A stretch of DNA of 8,796 bases from Candidatus Cloacimonadota bacterium (GTDB lineage: Bacteria > Cloacimonadota > Cloacimonadia > Cloacimonadales > TCS61). Shown in pieces: positions 1 to 4,914 of this stretch (positions are counted from its first letter, which is position 1; each line of letters starts with the position of its first letter). Both the position numbers and the translations under genes were made by a program. The notes under the pieces were generated by a model that was given only the letters and a program-made list of their open reading frames with translations, had not been told where the DNA came from and did not search any database. The stretch spans positions 1 through 8,796 of the forward strand of contig DRTC01000401.1 in NCBI GenBank assembly GCA_011372345.1, given 5' to 3'.

Positions 1-1958
1 CCGGGAGGAGCTCCGATCAGACGGGCAACCGAATGTTTTACCATAAATTCGCTCATATCGATGCGCACGATGGATTTCTCGGAATTGAAGAGAAATTCGG
101 CGAGAGTTTTTGCCAGTTCGGTTTTACCGACTCCGGTTGGTCCCATAAACAGGAAAGAACCGATTGGTTTGTTCTCATCTGAAAGTCCGCTTCTCGATCT
201 CCTGATCGCATTGGAAAGAGCAGAAATTCCTTCCTTTTGCCCGATCACTCGTTTAGAAAGAACATCCTCCATTTTCACCAGTTTTTGAAGTTCGCTCTGC
301 ATCAGTTTGCTGACCGGAATTCCCGTCCATTTTGCTACCATTTCAGCAATTAATTCTTCATCCACATATTCTTTGAGAAGTTGCTTATCTTTGGGAATTT
401 CACGGATTTTTGCTTTCAAATCCTCCAACTCTTTCTGTTTGGAAGTCAGAATACCATATTTCAATTCGGAAACCTTCCCCAGTTCACCCCTGCGTTCTGC
501 GATTTCTGCTTCTGCTTTGATCTTATCGATCTCTTCGGATAGATTACTGACTTGAGATAACAGATTTTTTTCGAACTCCCAACGCATTTTCAGATCGGAT
601 TGAGTTTGACGCAGATTTTCCATTTCTTCCGAAATTTTCTTCAAACGCTCAATACTTGATTGATCCTTCTCTTTTTTCAGAGATAGTTTTTCGATTTCCA
701 GTTGTCTGACTTTCCTCTCGATCTCATCGAGTTCGGTCGGCATGGAATTGATCTCCATTCTTAAACTGGCGCAGGCTTCATCGACCAGATCGATGGCTTT
801 ATCCGGAAGAAATCTATCGGAAATATAACGATTGGAAAGAACCGCTGCCGAAACCAGAGCATTATCCGTGATCTGCACTCCATGATGAACTTCATATTTT
901 TCTTTAATTCCTCTCAGGATGGAAATCGTGTCATTTACATCCGGTTCATTAACCAGAACAGGTTGGAATCTTCTTTCCAGAGCTGCATCTTTTTCGATAT
1001 ATTTGCGATATTCATCGAGAGTCGTCGCTCCAACGCAATGCAGACTTCCTCTTGCCAGAGCCGGTTTGAGCATATTAGAAGCATCGACAGCTCCTTCTGC
1101 TGCACCTGCTCCGACTACTGTATGCAATTCATCGATGAACAGGATTATCTTACCTTCAGCTTTTTCCACTTCCTTTAAAACTGCTTTCAAACGATCTTCG
1201 AACTCACCCCTGAATTTCGCTCCAGCCAGAAGTGCTCCCATATCCAATTCCACAATTTCTTTATTCTTTAGATTATCAGGAACATCCTGATCGATTACTC
1301 GTCTGGCTAATCCTTCCACGATTGCTGTTTTCCCAACTCCCGGATCACCGATCAGAACGGGATTATTCTTCCTTCTTCTGGATAGTGTCTGGATCGTCCT
1401 GCGGATCTCGTCATCTCTGCCGATAACCGGATCAAGTTTTCCCAATCTCGCCAGTTTTGTCAGATTCCGGGCATATTTTTCCAGAGCCTGATATTTACTT
1501 TCCGGATCTTGATCCGTAACTTTCTGGGAACCACGCAGTTCTTTTAAAGCAAGCAAAACCCGGTTTTTATCGATTTTGTATTTTTTCAGAAGCTGAGAAA
1601 TTCTGCTCTTCTCGATCATTCCCAATAGCAGATGCTCGACGCTGACATAATCGTCCTGCAGATCTTTCGCTTCTTTTTCTGCCTGTGTCAGTACTTTATT
1701 CAAATCCTGAGAAATAGTGATTTGATAAGCTCCACTGATCACGGGAATTTTCTGAATTTCTGCAGAAATCTCATTTTTCATAGAAGAAATATCTACATCT
1801 ATCTTCTTCAATAAAGAAATGATAAAACTATCTTCATCCGAAATTAGAGCAGACAAAAAATGAAGAGAAGTAATTTCCTGATTATTATTATCCTCAGTAA
1901 TCTGTTTTGCTTTTTCCAGAGCTTCCTGAGATTTTACTGTTAGTCTGTTTAAATTCAT
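1..1958 (-). CDS. clpB: ATP-dependent chaperone ClpB (Hsp104 family), C-terminal end cut off by the window
   Basis: Cytoplasmic AAA+ disaggregase that threads proteins out of aggregates, working with DnaK and small heat-shock proteins. My reading from ATG 1956-1958 gives about 652 residues without a stop; the family is about 860, so about 200 C-terminal residues lie beyond base 1. Domains in order: N-terminal repeat domain (about 1-145); first AAA+ module with Walker A GDPGVGKT at 204-211, Walker B ILFIDE ending D276-E277, and arginine fingers R329-R330; coiled-coil middle domain from about M401; second AAA+ module with Walker A GPTGVGKT at 606-613. The spacing between the two Walker A motifs matches E. 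coli ClpB, so the middle domain is full length, which separates it from ClpA or ClpC. The first pore loop reads GAKFRGEF, with Phe249 where E. coli has Tyr. The start is fixed by an AGGAGGAG ribosome site. It diverges from hsp20 across a CIRCE operator. Confidence 0.97.
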   Translation of the reverse strand, partial: MNLNRLTVKSQEALEKAKQITEDNNNQEITSLHFLSALISDEDSFIISLLKKIDVDISSMKNEISAEIQKIPVISGAYQITISQDLNKVLTQAEKEAKDLQDDYVSVEHLLLGMIEKSRISQLLKKYKIDKNRVLLALKELRGSQKVTDQDPESKYQALEKYARNLTKLARLGKLDPVIGRDDEIRRTIQTLSRRRKNNPVLIGDPGVGKTAIVEGLARRVIDQDVPDNLKNKEIVELDMGALLAGAKFRGEFEDRLKAVLKEVEKAEGKIILFIDELHTVVGAGAAEGAVDASNMLKPALARGSLHCVGATTLDEYRKYIEKDAALERRFQPVLVNEPDVNDTISILRGIKEKYEVHHGVQITDNALVSAAVLSNRYISDRFLPDKAIDLVDEACASLRMEINSMPTELDEIERKVRQLEIEKLSLKKEKDQSSIERLKKISEEMENLRQTQSDLKMRWEFEKNLLSQVSNLSEEIDKIKAEAEIAERRGELGKVSELKYGILTSKQKELEDLKAKIREIPKDKQLLKEYVDEELIAEMVAKWTGIPVSKLMQSELQKLVKMEDVLSKRVIGQKEGISALSNAIRRSRSGLSDENKPIGSFLFMGPTGVGKTELAKTLAEFLFNSEKSIVRIDMSEFMVKHSVARLIGAPP

Positions 1959-1960
1959 AT

Positions 1961-1968
1961 CTCCTCCT
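1961..1968 (-). promoter_or_regulatory. Ribosome binding site of clpB
   Basis: The minus strand reads AGGAGGAG followed by AT and then the ATG of clpB. It is a near-perfect anti-16S match and decides the start codon. The gap from the end of the motif to ATG is short (2 bases; 4 from the AGGAGG core). Confidence 0.85.
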
Positions 1969-1970
1969 GT

Positions 1971-2042
1971 ATCACCATCGTCAGATGGATATTTTTCTTA
2001 TTTTACACAACATTTATGTAATTCCCATCAAGATGATGGAAT
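1971..2042 (-). promoter_or_regulatory. Structured 5' leader of clpB with two imperfect hairpins
   Basis: Two inverted repeats lie between the predicted clpB promoter and its ribosome site. At 2021-2042, arms ATTCCCATCA and TGATGGAAT pair over 9 bp with one bulged C and a 3-base loop; this would form close to the 5' end of the transcript. At 1971-1990, arms related to ATCACCATC and GATGGAT form a weaker bulged hairpin just before the ribosome site. They could protect the mRNA 5' end, act as an RNA thermometer, or serve as a second operator. The sequence does not decide between these. Confidence 0.4.
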
Positions 2043-2051
2043 CACAAATAC

Positions 2052-2079
2052 AATATAATGGCTTTATGAAGCTGTCCAA
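2052..2079 (-). promoter_or_regulatory. Predicted sigma-70-type promoter of clpB
   Basis: On the minus strand, TTGGAC (2074-2079) is followed after 16 bases by TATATT (2052-2057, 5 of 6 matches to TATAAT). The transcript would start near 2045, just before a hairpin. The -35 box lies 8 bases from the CIRCE operator, so HrcA bound there would crowd RNA polymerase. Confidence 0.55.
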
Positions 2080-2087
2080 ATTATTTT

Positions 2088-2114
2088 TTAGCACTCTCCC
2101 TGAAAGACTGCTAA
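2088..2114. promoter_or_regulatory. CIRCE operator (HrcA binding site) shared by clpB and hsp20
   Basis: The left arm TTAGCACTC (2088-2096), a 9-base spacer and the right arm GACTGCTAA (2106-2114) match the CIRCE consensus TTAGCACTC-N9-GAGTGCTAA with a single mismatch in the right arm. CIRCE is the binding site of the heat-shock repressor HrcA. It sits midway between the divergent clpB and hsp20 promoters, 8 and 7 bases from their -35 boxes. More commonly CIRCE lies downstream of a promoter near groESL or dnaK, so this central upstream position is unusual. The hrcA gene is not in the window. Confidence 0.9.
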
Positions 2115-2121
2115 TTTTTAT

Positions 2122-2149
2122 TTGACATTTCGTTTTTCTCGATTATTCT
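2122..2149 (+). promoter_or_regulatory. Predicted sigma-70-type promoter of hsp20
   Basis: A perfect TTGACA (2122-2127) is followed after 16 bases by TATTCT (2144-2149). Transcription would begin near 2156, giving a leader of about 60 bases before hsp20. The box lies 7 bases downstream of the CIRCE operator. Confidence 0.6.
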
Positions 2150-2161
2150 ATTTTATGTAGA

Positions 2162-2218
2162 ATGAAAAAAAATGGTGAGCTGGAAACAGCAGCCGAATTA
2201 TTAAGGAGGAAAAAATGA
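2162..2218 (+). CDS. Possible 18-codon leader peptide overlapping the hsp20 start
   Basis: A short open frame, MKKNGELETAAELLRRKK, begins at ATG 2162 and ends in a TGA (2216-2218) that overlaps the hsp20 ATG in an ATGA arrangement. Its AGG-AGG codons (RR) are the hsp20 ribosome site itself. It has no ribosome site of its own, and its ATG lies only about 6 bases from the predicted transcript start, so it would be near leaderless. Translation through it would occlude or couple to hsp20 initiation. The frame could be chance in an A-rich leader. Confidence 0.25.
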   Translation: MKKNGELETAAELLRRKK

Positions 2219-2646
2219 AAACTTTAGCAAGAAAAAACACAAGGGATTATTGGCCGATCAGAACAGCTTTTGATCGTTTTTTCAATAACTTTTTTCTGGA
2301 AGATGATGAAGATCAGGAGAATGTTCGTTCAATGGCTATCGATCTGGTAGAAAACGACAAGGATTATGAAGTCGTGGCAAATCTGCCGGGAATCAAAAAG
2401 GATAACATCAAGGTTTCTCTCAATGAGAACGAACTGGTGATCGAAGCCAAACAGGAAGAAAAGAAGGAAGAGAAAAAGGGTTCATACTACAGATGTGAAC
2501 GCTACAGCGGAAACTATCGTCGATCAATTGCGTTAACCGATCAATGCGATGCCGATAGCATCAAAGCCAAGTATGAAGACGGTGTCCTGACTTTATCTAT
2601 TCCCAAGAAAGAACCTGTTCCGGCGAAAGAAATAAAGATCAAATAA
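2215..2646 (+). CDS. hsp20: Small heat-shock protein, Hsp20/alpha-crystallin family
   Basis: ATP-independent cytoplasmic holdase that binds unfolding proteins and passes them to ClpB and DnaK. The 143 residues fit the family's usual size. A short acidic N-terminal arm (about 1-40, with DRFFNNFF) precedes the alpha-crystallin domain (about 41-131), which carries the signature ANLPGI early and DGVLTLSIPK at 122-131. The C-terminal tail contains the oligomer-docking I-x-I motif at 140-142 (IKI). A lysine/glutamate-rich loop lies mid-domain. The AAGGAGG ribosome site at 2203-2209 fixes the start. The gene is transcribed away from clpB with CIRCE between them, which fits HrcA heat-shock control, and it is closed by its own terminator, so it is probably monocistronic. 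Confidence 0.96.
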   Translation: MKTLARKNTRDYWPIRTAFDRFFNNFFLEDDEDQENVRSMAIDLVENDKDYEVVANLPGIKKDNIKVSLNENELVIEAKQEEKKEEKKGSYYRCERYSGNYRRSIALTDQCDADSIKAKYEDGVLTLSIPKKEPVPAKEIKIK

Positions 2647-2658
2647 TGATCTTCTCCT

Positions 2659-2690
2659 GAAAGCCGTGAGAAATCACGGCTTTTCTTTCA
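2659..2690 (+). terminator. Rho-independent terminator of hsp20
   Basis: GAAAGCCGTGA and TCACGGCTTTTC pair around a GAAA tetraloop (2670-2673), followed by a T-rich tract. It begins 12 bases after the hsp20 stop and separates hsp20 from htrA. Confidence 0.88.
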
Positions 2691-2720
2691 AACAGGCATT
2701 TTTTTTGTAACTATGATTAT

Positions 2721-2749
2721 TTGTTGGTATTTCTAATAAAAGATATATT
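2721..2749 (+). promoter_or_regulatory. Possible htrA promoter
   Basis: TTGTTG (2721-2726) and TATATT (2744-2749) are spaced by 17 bases, about 40 bases before the htrA start. The -10 box is good (5 of 6) and the -35 box weak (3 of 6) in a very AT-rich region. No CIRCE is visible here, so htrA is probably controlled separately from hsp20. Confidence 0.35.
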
Positions 2750-2787
2750 TTATTTTTTAGTTTTAAAAATAATTTCTGGAGGAAATA

Positions 2788-4239
2788 ATGTTTCAAAAAA
2801 AACATTTTATTTTCGTGATCATACTTGTTATGATCTCAACAACTTTATTAGCTCAACTACCTCTCACAAAAAATCAAAAAAGTCCTTTTGTCGAGGTCGT
2901 GAAGAACATCCGTGAATCGGTTGTGAACATTCAAGTCGATTATGAAGTGAAAACAGGAGCAGGAAGCGGTCTTCCTTTTGACGATGAATTTTTCAAATTC
3001 TTTTTCCCGGATCAATTCCGGAATCCACAACCGAAAAGTCGTCAAGCGATGCAGATGGGAAGCGGATTTATCTTCAAAAGAGATGGAAACGATGTTTTTA
3101 TTATTACCAATAATCATGTTGTGGAAAATGGCAAAGATGGAAAAATAACGGTTACACTTGCCGACAAAGCTAAATATGAAGCTGAAATCGTGGGATTGGA
3201 TTCTGCTTCCGATATTGCTCTTATTAAGATCGAAGTTGAAAAAGACGAGAATGTAACAATTGCTTCTTTAGGAAATTCTGACGAAATTGAGATTGGAGAT
3301 TGGGCGATCGCGATTGGAAATCCTTTCGGAAGACTTGGATTAGAAAGAACTGTTACAGTCGGAGTTATATCCGCAACCGGTCGTTCTAACCTTAATTTTG
3401 GCAATGATTCTCCCACTTTTCAGAATTATATCCAGACAGATGCTGCCATCAATCCGGGTAACAGCGGTGGTCCTCTCGTAAATATCAAAGGTGAAGTTAT
3501 TGGTGTGAATGCTGCCATCACAAGTACCAGCGGTGGAAATATGGGAATCGGTTTTGCCATTCCTGCCAATCTGACCAGAGAAGTTGTCTCAGATCTGATC
3601 ATCGACGGTAAAGTTACGAGAGCGTATTTAGGAATTTACCTGCAGGAAGTTACATCAGATCTGCGGAAAAGTTTCGATCTGGATGAAGTCGCTGGTGTAC
3701 TTGTCAGTCAGGTGATCGAAGATACACCAGCTGATGATGCCGGTTTGAAAAACGGTGATGTAATTATTGAATTTGATCATCAAAAGGTAGAGGATGTCTC
3801 AAAATTTATGCTGATGGTTGCCGGTAGTGATATCGGGAAAAAAATACCGTTGAAGATCGTCAGGAAAAAGAAGGAAAAAGAACTGACTGTCGAATTAACA
3901 GAAAGACCATCGGATGATGTTGCAGTTAATGAAACACCTTCAACTACTGAATGGCTTGGTCTCGAAGTGAAAAGCCTGAACAGCGACTTCGCAAAAAGAA
4001 ATGAAATCGAGGAAGAAAGCGGAGTTGTTATTTCAGGTATTGAAAATAATACACCGGCAGCAAGTTCCAATTTAGGAATTGGAGATGTTATCCTCGAGAT
4101 CAATAATCGTTCAGTTGAAAATATGAAAGACTATAAAAACATCGTGAATGAAATCAAAGATGAAAATAATGATATTGTACTCTTTTATGTAAAAGCAAAA
4201 AGAGGTGGTTATCGGTTTGTACCTGTGAATGTTGAATGA
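2788..4239 (+). CDS. htrA: Periplasmic serine protease of the HtrA/DegP/DegQ family
   Basis: Envelope protease and chaperone that degrades misfolded exported proteins. The 483 residues begin with a signal peptide (KK, hydrophobic residues 7-21, likely cleavage after LLA at residue 22). The trypsin-like domain has the full catalytic triad: His110 in TNNHVV, Asp142 in SASDIALIKI, and Ser226 in GNSGGP. A phenylalanine-rich segment around residues 64-77 (FFKFFFPD) lies where DegP/DegQ have the LA loop. Two PDZ domains follow (about 280-370, starting near AYLGIYL; about 389-483, starting at WLGLEV), giving the two-PDZ DegP/DegQ layout rather than the one-PDZ DegS layout. The ribosome site TGGAGGAA just upstream fixes the start. 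It follows hsp20 but has a terminator between, so it is probably a separate unit. Which subgroup, DegP or DegQ, cannot be told from sequence alone. Confidence 0.96.
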   Translation: MFQKKHFIFVIILVMISTTLLAQLPLTKNQKSPFVEVVKNIRESVVNIQVDYEVKTGAGSGLPFDDEFFKFFFPDQFRNPQPKSRQAMQMGSGFIFKRDGNDVFIITNNHVVENGKDGKITVTLADKAKYEAEIVGLDSASDIALIKIEVEKDENVTIASLGNSDEIEIGDWAIAIGNPFGRLGLERTVTVGVISATGRSNLNFGNDSPTFQNYIQTDAAINPGNSGGPLVNIKGEVIGVNAAITSTSGGNMGIGFAIPANLTREVVSDLIIDGKVTRAYLGIYLQEVTSDLRKSFDLDEVAGVLVSQVIEDTPADDAGLKNGDVIIEFDHQKVEDVSKFMLMVAGSDIGKKIPLKIVRKKKEKELTVELTERPSDDVAVNETPSTTEWLGLEVKSLNSDFAKRNEIEEESGVVISGIENNTPAASSNLGIGDVILEINNRSVENMKDYKNIVNEIKDENNDIVLFYVKAKRGGYRFVPVNVE

Positions 4240-4280
4240 TAGCCGCCAAATAGGTACAAATAAAAAACACAGTAAAAACA

Positions 4281-4317
4281 AAACTTCCGAAGTTCAAAAA
4301 TCTTCGGAAGTTTTTTA
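4281..4317. terminator. Bidirectional terminator between htrA and the tRNA-Asn/GIY-YIG unit
   Basis: A perfect 12-bp stem (AAACTTCCGAAG 4281-4292, CTTCGGAAGTTT 4302-4313) has a 9-base loop and T-rich tracts on both strands. It can end htrA from the left and the minus-strand tRNA-Asn/GIY-YIG transcript from the right. Confidence 0.85.
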
Positions 4318-4321
4318 TTTA

Positions 4322-4375
4322 CTCCTGAAGAGGGATTTGAACCCCCGTCCGGCAGTTGCCGGATAATAGCCAACC
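4322..4375 (-). pseudogene. Broken tRNA-Asn copy with intact 3' tail (downstream copy)
   Basis: Bases 4322-4347 match the intact tRNA-Asn T arm, 3' acceptor strand and discriminator exactly (same 26 bases at 4680-4705). The CCA is replaced by TAA. Going toward the 5' side, a near-palindrome (4348-4363, TCCGGCAGTTGCCGGA) stands where the anticodon 3' stem and variable loop should be. After that comes a degraded anticodon 5' arm with CTATTA instead of CTGTTA. The D arm and 5' acceptor strand are missing or decayed beyond recognition, so no tRNA can fold. The GIY-YIG stop codon lies only 3 bases away. Confidence 0.8.
4334..4375 (-). repeat. 42-bp imperfect direct repeat, copy A (palindrome-bearing tRNA fragment)
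   Basis: It matches 4784-4825 at 38 of 42 positions by my alignment. It contains part of the T arm, the GC-rich palindrome and the anticodon 5' side. The two copies lie 450 bases apart and bracket the GIY-YIG gene and the intact tRNA-Asn. Confidence 0.85.
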
Positions 4376-4377
4376 GT

Positions 4378-4626
4378 TCATTTTTCCAAAATTAAATTCC
4401 TGATAAAATCTCTACCCTTATGTGATTTTAGTTCTCTTTCGCGTTTCATAGCCGACTTTTTATCTGGAAACTCCTCTTTCAAAATCAACTTCCAAGGTCT
4501 ATATTTAGGTGTCCAACCTTTATTAGATAATTTATTATGTGAAATCAATCGTTGTTCAAGATTCGATGTAAATCCGATATAAATTTTATCATATTTCCGA
4601 GAGTAAAGGACATAAACTGCAAACAT
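4378..4626 (-). CDS. Small GIY-YIG domain nuclease-like protein
   Basis: Single-domain protein of 82 residues with the compact GIY-YIG fold found in UvrC, group I intron endonucleases and many stand-alone UPF0213/YhbQ-like proteins. Visible family residues are YVL at 5-7, YIG at 16-18, Arg26, His30, and the metal-binding Glu63 within KREREL (61-66), so the catalytic set looks complete. It has no extra DNA-binding domain. The ribosome site is weak (GAGGG just before ATG). The gene starts only about 17 bases past the end of the tRNA-Asn terminator and has no clear promoter, so expression would depend on read-through from the tRNA. Its other end abuts a broken tRNA copy. Stand-alone members have no agreed role; DNA nicking at branched or specific sites is the family expectation. 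A homing-like role here is inference from context. Confidence 0.87.
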   Translation of the reverse strand: MFAVYVLYSRKYDKIYIGFTSNLEQRLISHNKLSNKGWTPKYRPWKLILKEEFPDKKSAMKRERELKSHKGRDFIRNLILEK

Positions 4627-4642
4627 ATTTCCCTCAATAAAT

Positions 4643-4672
4643 AAAAAAAAACCTCCAACAAAAGGAGGTTTT
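4643..4672 (-). terminator. Rho-independent terminator of tRNA-Asn
   Basis: On the minus strand, AAAACCTCC and GGAGGTTTT pair around a 7-base loop, followed by a run of nine T (complement of 4643-4651). The stem starts 4 bases after the tRNA CCA. It lies between the tRNA and the GIY-YIG gene. Confidence 0.88.
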
Positions 4673-4676
4673 AATA

Positions 4677-4751
4677 TGGCTCCTGAAGAGGGATTTGAAC
4701 CCCCGACCTAGTGGTTAACAGCCACCCGCTCTACCGCTGAGCTATTCAGGA
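4677..4751 (-). tRNA. tRNA-Asn (anticodon GTT), CCA encoded
   Basis: The minus strand folds as a full cloverleaf of 72 bases plus CCA. The 7-bp acceptor is perfect (TCCTGAA with TTCAGGA). The D arm is GCTC/GAGC with loop AGCGGTA. The anticodon arm is GGTGG/CCACT with loop CTGTTAA (anticodon complement at 4717-4719). The variable loop is AGGTC, and the T arm has loop TTCAAAT. The discriminator is G and CCA is encoded at 4677-4679. Its 3' tail is repeated exactly at 4322-4347 and its 5' half exactly at 4814-4849, both in broken copies. It probably shares a transcript with the upstream broken copy. Confidence 0.96.
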
Positions 4752-4783
4752 AAAAATATTTCTTTCTTTTTGAATGATCATAC

Positions 4784-4825
4784 GATTTGAATCCCCGTCC
4801 GGCAGCTGCCGGATAACAGCCACCC
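4784..4825 (-). repeat. 42-bp imperfect direct repeat, copy B (palindrome-bearing tRNA fragment)
   Basis: Partner of 4334-4375. Here the palindrome at 4798-4813 (TCCGGCAGCTGCCGGA) is a perfect 16-bp inverted repeat that could form a 6-bp stem with an AGCT loop. The anticodon triplet still reads GTT. Confidence 0.85.
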
Positions 4826-4849
4826 GCTCTACCGCTGAGCTATTCAGGA
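4784..4849 (-). pseudogene. Broken tRNA-Asn copy with intact 5' half (upstream copy)
   Basis: Bases 4814-4849 are identical over 36 bases to 4716-4751 of the intact tRNA: 5' acceptor strand, D arm and anticodon 5' stem and loop. The anticodon 3' stem and variable loop (11 bases in the intact gene) are replaced by a 17-base segment made of the palindrome plus C. The T arm is only partly recognisable (GGGGATTCAAATC) and there is no 3' acceptor strand or CCA. It cannot make a tRNA but lies in the 5' leader of the intact one. Confidence 0.82.
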
Positions 4850-4870
4850 TCGAATCTAATTTTGTGTGAC

Positions 4871-4898
4871 TTTTTAAAAACACTCGTTTATATGTCAA
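4871..4898 (-). promoter_or_regulatory. Predicted promoter of the tRNA-Asn region
   Basis: On the minus strand, a perfect TTGACA (4893-4898) is followed after 16 bases by TAAAAA (4871-4876, 4 of 6). Transcription would start near 4864, run first through the broken 5' half copy, then through tRNA-Asn to its terminator. No terminator separates the WYL gene from this promoter, so read-through from the regulator is also possible. Confidence 0.5.
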
Positions 4899-4914
4899 CT
4901 CCAAAAAGTCAATG

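Larger units (their letters stand above)
4334..4825 (-). mobile_element. Candidate tRNA-Asn + GIY-YIG cassette inserted in a tRNA-Asn pseudogene
   Basis: A 450-bp unit carrying an intact tRNA-Asn, its terminator and a GIY-YIG nuclease ORF is bounded by 42-bp direct repeats of a palindrome-bearing tRNA-Asn. The outer parts are complementary: the upstream copy keeps an exact 5' half and the downstream copy an exact 3' half. Removing one unit would restore one continuous tRNA-length copy with the palindrome inside. This is the footprint of an insertion or an unequal tandem duplication. No integrase or transposase is present. Mobility is inferred from the repeats and the nuclease. Confidence 0.4.

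Noticed and set aside
2088..2114. CIRCE inverted repeat read as a terminator
   Set aside because: It lies upstream of two divergent genes, has no following T run in the right place, and matches the HrcA operator consensus with exact 9-base spacing.
61..2125. Several plus-strand open frames across the clpB region (for example 307-555, 919-1290)
   Set aside because: They run antisense to a continuous, motif-rich clpB frame, have low-complexity Ser/Phe-rich translations and no ribosome sites.
2857..4103. Minus-strand open frames opposite htrA
   Set aside because: They are antisense shadows of a clear protease gene with an intact catalytic triad; no start signals or recognisable domains.
4784..4849. 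Second functional tRNA-Asn, or a tRNA with an intron in the anticodon loop
   Set aside because: No 3' acceptor strand or CCA follows, and removing the palindrome segment does not restore the missing anticodon 3' stem and variable loop, so neither a tRNA nor a spliceable intron fits.
4322..4850. CRISPR array, because of the repeated blocks
   Set aside because: The repeats are tRNA fragments of different lengths, only two or three copies, with coding and tRNA sequence between them and no regular spacers or cas genes.
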